Shown: positions 61,334 to 64,000 of the stretch, piece after piece | Position numbering within the stretch: the first letter of the stretch is position 1 | Layout: every line of letters starts with the position of its first letter | Position numbers and translations under genes: made by a program | Notes under the pieces: model-generated | What the model was told of the DNA's origin: nothing | Databases searched by the model: none | Seen by the model: only the letters and a program-made list of their open reading frames with translations | Assembly: GCA_021740385.1 (NCBI GenBank) | Contig: JAIOZY010000003.1 | Coordinates: forward strand, 116,178 to 180,177 | Direction: 5' to 3' | Source of the DNA: Prolixibacteraceae bacterium | GTDB lineage: Bacteria; Bacteroidota; Bacteroidia; Bacteroidales; Prolixibacteraceae | DNA length: 64,000 nucleotides

Positions 61334-62215
61334 TTACTGCATCTCGTAACCGAAGCCGCGGATTTTTATATCGTTTTCGCGCCAGGCTTTGCTCACTTTT
61401 ACAAACAGTTCAAGGAACACTTTCTTTTCAAAAAACTCTTCAATATCTTTCCGGGCTTCGCTGCCCACTTTTTTTATGGCCATGCCACGGTGCCCGATGA
61501 TGATCCCCTTTTGCGATTCGCGGTTCACGTTTATCACAGCCTGTATCCTTAACAATTTTTCTTCTTCCTTAAAAGCTTCAACTTCAATTTCGACAGAATA
61601 AGGAACCTCTTTCTGGTAATTCAGCAGGATTTTTTCCCTGATGATTTCCTGAACAAAAAAACGCTCGTTGCGGTCGGTAAGTTCATCTTTCGGGAAAAAA
61701 GCCGGCCCCTCGGGCAGTTTCTCCAATATCATGTCAAAAACTGGTGCAACGTTGAACTTTTCGGTGGCCGATATGGGTAAAATTTCGGCATCGGGCAGTT
61801 GCTCTTTCCAGGTGTTGTAAAGTTCAAGTACCTTTTCCTGATCCGATAAATCAATTTTGTTGATGAGCAGTATAACCGGCACCCCCGATTTTTTTACCTT
61901 TTCGATATAGTCGATGTTTTTATCGAATTTCTCCACTACATCGGTCACGTAAAGGATTACATCGGCATCGTCTAAGGCCGTATCGACATACCTCAGCATG
62001 GTTTCCTGAAGCTTGTAATTGGGCTTCAAAATGCCGGGCGTGTCGGAATAGACAATTTGGAAATCGTCACCGCTCACGATTCCTTTTATGCGGTGGCGGG
62101 TGGTTTGCATTTTCGATGTGATGATCGAAATTTTCTCCCCCACCAGTGCATTCATTATGGTCGATTTCCCCACGTTTGGGTTCCCAATGATATTTACAAA
62201 GCCCGATTTGTGCAT
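61334..62215 (-). CDS. era: GTPase Era
   Basis: 293 residues. N-terminal Ras-like domain: G1 GNPNVGKSTIMN, G3 DTPGILKP, G4 NKID. C-terminal KH domain with the RNA-binding GHRGMAIKKVGSEARKDIEEF. Era helps 16S rRNA processing and 30S assembly. Upstream of der on the same strand. The stop lies just before the palindromic repeat at 61284-61326. Confidence 0.97.
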   Translation of the reverse strand: MHKSGFVNIIGNPNVGKSTIMNALVGEKISIITSKMQTTRHRIKGIVSGDDFQIVYSDTPGILKPNYKLQETMLRYVDTALDDADVILYVTDVVEKFDKNIDYIEKVKKSGVPVILLINKIDLSDQEKVLELYNTWKEQLPDAEILPISATEKFNVAPVFDMILEKLPEGPAFFPKDELTDRNERFFVQEIIREKILLNYQKEVPYSVEIEVEAFKEEEKLLRIQAVINVNRESQKGIIIGHRGMAIKKVGSEARKDIEEFFEKKVFLELFVKVSKAWRENDIKIRGFGYEMQ

Positions 62216-62474
62216 CCCTGTATTTTTCTATGTTGCAATATTTCAGCAAATAAAACATGCAACCATTCAGGCCGCAAAGGTAATTTTTTTTCTGATAACG
62301 GGATAGTGCTACCAACGATGCTAATGTATTGAAAGCACATGTTGGTTCAGACTTGAAGTCCGAAACACTATAACACGCGATTATTGTGAATAAAATCCAT
62401 TTTTGATTGATGAGGAGGAGGAATTGAAAACCCCGAAACAAATTAATTCTAAATAAAATTGTGGCCAGCAATGC

Positions 62475-63800
62475 TTAATCCTTTATGCAGCGTACCGAAA
62501 GCCCCGCATTTTTTGGGTCTTCGCCAATGTTAAAACCCGCGTTCCAGCTTCCGGCCCAGAAAGTTACCATAAAGCCTTCTTGTGTTTCCGATGCTGATGC
62601 TGCCCTCCAGTATCCGCCAATATTGATGGCATTATATGCCCCATTGTAAGTCCTTATACCGCCTGGAAGTGCAGTAAACCCCGATTCATTTGTAATATCA
62701 TCACCCGATTCGCTCCAGTGGGTTGTGCCTTGCTCTTTCAGTTTTCCACCGGCAACCATTTCGCCGCCAAGGAATGCAATCAACGTTTCCCACTCATCGC
62801 TTTCGGGTACATGCCAGCCCACGGGGCATAGCTTCCCGGTTTCAACCGTGTATCCGTTATACAGTTTTCCATACATTGAGCCGGTTGCTTCATCGTTATT
62901 GTAATTGCAATAAGCGCCGGTAGTAGTGCTTTCCCACTCGCTTTCGCCGGTTATAAGCGGTATTGCTGAACCATCGTTATATTGGGTGGTATTGAGGTTT
63001 TGGGCCATCCAGACCTGTGTGCCAATTTCAACGGTTTGATACGTGTTGCCTTCCACATCGGTAATTTCGCCGTAGGCAACTTCGGGATTGAATTCAATTT
63101 CGCTGTAAGCTTTGGCTAATGTTGTAAAGCTTATAAAATTGCTGTAAAAAGTGTCGTTTTGCGTTATGGCATAAGCGCGGTATTCGTATTCACTTTCGGG
63201 AGATAAATTGTCCAATGTTACTGTAAATTCCCCGGTTCCCTGGCCGGCAGGTTTTTTTAAATCGTTAAACGAGAGGTATTCAGAATTGATCTTCGGACAA
63301 ATGCCGTGTTCACGTATTTCAAAATCATCGTTCTCATTTACCACTTCGGCATTAATTATGGCAGAAGTTTCAGTAATATCTTCTGTGTCAGAAATACTCA
63401 CAACAGGTAAAGGAACAGGTAGTGTTGTAAAGCTTTTAGTACTTCCAAAAACCGTATCCATTTCACAAGTTGCATAAGCCCGCACAAAATATTCCGTTTC
63501 GGGCAGCAGGTTTTCAATGGTAACGCTGAAATCGCCTTCACCATTGCCCGATGCAAGTTTCGTATCGGCCAATGTTGGGTTCTCTTCCGTGTTACAGCAT
63601 ACCCCGCGTTGTGTAACCGCCAGGGTGCCACTGTTGGCAACACTTCCCCCGGCAAACGCCGAATTGTCGGTAATATCTATAACTTCGGCGGTAGTAACCT
63701 GCGGCAATACAGGGTCGTCTTGCTCTTTATCACAAGCTGATAATAAAAAAATTAATCCAAGAGTGATAGTAACAAAATAAAGAATTAGATGTTTTTTCAT
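62475..63800 (-). CDS. FISUMP-domain lipoprotein with Fn3-like repeats
   Basis: 441 residues; lipobox LLSAC with Cys at about 23. Two consecutive Fn3-like repeats (about 35-125 and 130-225) share phrases such as 'GEGDFSVTIENLLPETEYFVRAYA' and 'GTGEFTVTLDNLSPESEYEYRAYA'. The C-terminal FISUMP domain (Fib_succ_major, about 240-441) has the signature EGNTYQTVEIGTQVWMAQNLN, LCPVGWHVPESDEWETL and a final GLSVRCIKD. Such proteins are surface lipoproteins of Bacteroidota and Fibrobacteres with unknown partners. Its upstream region carries a TAGTTTTG element (63834-63827, minus strand). Confidence 0.9.
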   Translation of the reverse strand: MKKHLILYFVTITLGLIFLLSACDKEQDDPVLPQVTTAEVIDITDNSAFAGGSVANSGTLAVTQRGVCCNTEENPTLADTKLASGNGEGDFSVTIENLLPETEYFVRAYATCEMDTVFGSTKSFTTLPVPLPVVSISDTEDITETSAIINAEVVNENDDFEIREHGICPKINSEYLSFNDLKKPAGQGTGEFTVTLDNLSPESEYEYRAYAITQNDTFYSNFISFTTLAKAYSEIEFNPEVAYGEITDVEGNTYQTVEIGTQVWMAQNLNTTQYNDGSAIPLITGESEWESTTTGAYCNYNNDEATGSMYGKLYNGYTVETGKLCPVGWHVPESDEWETLIAFLGGEMVAGGKLKEQGTTHWSESGDDITNESGFTALPGGIRTYNGAYNAINIGGYWRAASASETQEGFMVTFWAGSWNAGFNIGEDPKNAGLSVRCIKD

Positions 63801-64000
63801 TTTTTTGAATATAAAAATTGTTGTTGCAAAACTATTATAAAAAAATGGATAACCCGGTTTCTTAAATCATGAATAAGGTGTTGATATAATTCCTGTATCA
63901 CGAAGTAATAATAGCAATTTGGTCAAAATTAAAAATTAATATCAGAATTAATGAGATAGTAATGCATGAGAAAAATTAACTTTTACAACCTTGGATATTG
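63801..64000. other. Window end, no gene seen
   Basis: An AT-rich 200-bp stretch upstream of the FISUMP lipoprotein gene. It holds that gene's probable promoter (TAGTTTTG on the minus strand at 63834-63827). I see no coding sequence. Confidence 0.5.

Noticed and set aside
62350..62360. GACTTGAAGTC mini-hairpin as a REP target of the IS200-type transposase
   Set aside because: Five-bp arms occur by chance, and no second copy next to the transposase was seen.
1..64000. CRISPR array, tRNA, rRNA or prophage genes
   Set aside because: I saw no regularly spaced repeats of CRISPR size, no tRNA-like T-loop with matching acceptor stem, no rRNA segments and no phage structural genes.

Overview
The window is a piece of a Bacteroidota chromosome. 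A narrower guess, from overall gene style, is a Marinilabiliales/Prolixibacteraceae-type organism, but no marker gene here settles that. The signs are Bacteroidota-type proteins (FISUMP lipoprotein, DUF4292 and DUF4175 proteins, DksA-like protein without a zinc finger, long LspA), starts without clear Shine-Dalgarno sequences, and several promoters of the TTTG / TAnnTTTG type. Nearly every gene is chromosomal housekeeping. There is no phage, plasmid backbone, CRISPR array, tRNA or rRNA gene.

Layout. 1-5.4 kb (+): end of an LD-carboxypeptidase gene, yraN, dut, a TPR lipoprotein, a DUF4292 lipoprotein and an EnvC-type murein hydrolase activator (cell-envelope group). 5.4-20.3 kb, mostly (-): Crp/Fnr regulator, osmC-like gene, pheS, a metallo-beta-lactamase-fold protein, a C_GCAxxG_C_C protein, three tandem secreted cyclophilins, an acetyltransferase, a probable small RNA, an S4 protein, an MmcQ/YjbR protein, hemW, vanZ-like, an Rrf2 regulator, rpiB, a flippase, glutaminyl cyclase, ruvB and a receiver-only response regulator. 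20.3-30.1 kb (+) is a strikingly AT-rich operon: DUF4175 protein, HATPase, ybeY, mnmG, ade, uvrC. It holds two close matches to the ParB-binding parS centromere site. 30.1-34.7 kb (-): rsgA, a cardiolipin synthase, a 1.37-kb stretch without genes, and a PHP phosphatase. 35-38.5 kb (+): NfeD fused to a LytTR DNA-binding domain, a second NfeD, an SPFH/stomatin protein and a secreted hydrolase. 39-49.4 kb (-) is the menaquinone cluster menI-menF-menD-menB-(ATPase)-menA-menC-menE, followed by an SMP-30-like protein and an ABC ATPase. 49.5-64 kb: a lone IS200/REP-type transposase, a large secreted protein with a degenerate zincin site, ileS, a DksA-like gene, lspA, a DUF4143 ATPase, der, era and a FISUMP lipoprotein.

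The most unusual object is ileS. A complete DUF559 (PD-(D/E)XK) endonuclease domain, bracketed by GC-rich palindromic repeats, sits in frame inside the catalytic domain of isoleucyl-tRNA synthetase. There is no splicing domain, the synthetase motifs are intact, and a solo copy of the same repeat family lies between der and era. It looks like a selfish nuclease module that persists as a read-through insertion in an essential gene.

Other points of interest are a membrane-anchored LytTR regulator built on NfeD, a cyclophilin fused to an inactive trypsin-like domain, two stand-alone P-loop ATPase genes whose promoters are embedded in short repeat clusters, a promoter-terminator pair that predicts a small RNA of about 100 nt, and the parS-like sites, which suggest the window lies near the replication origin.
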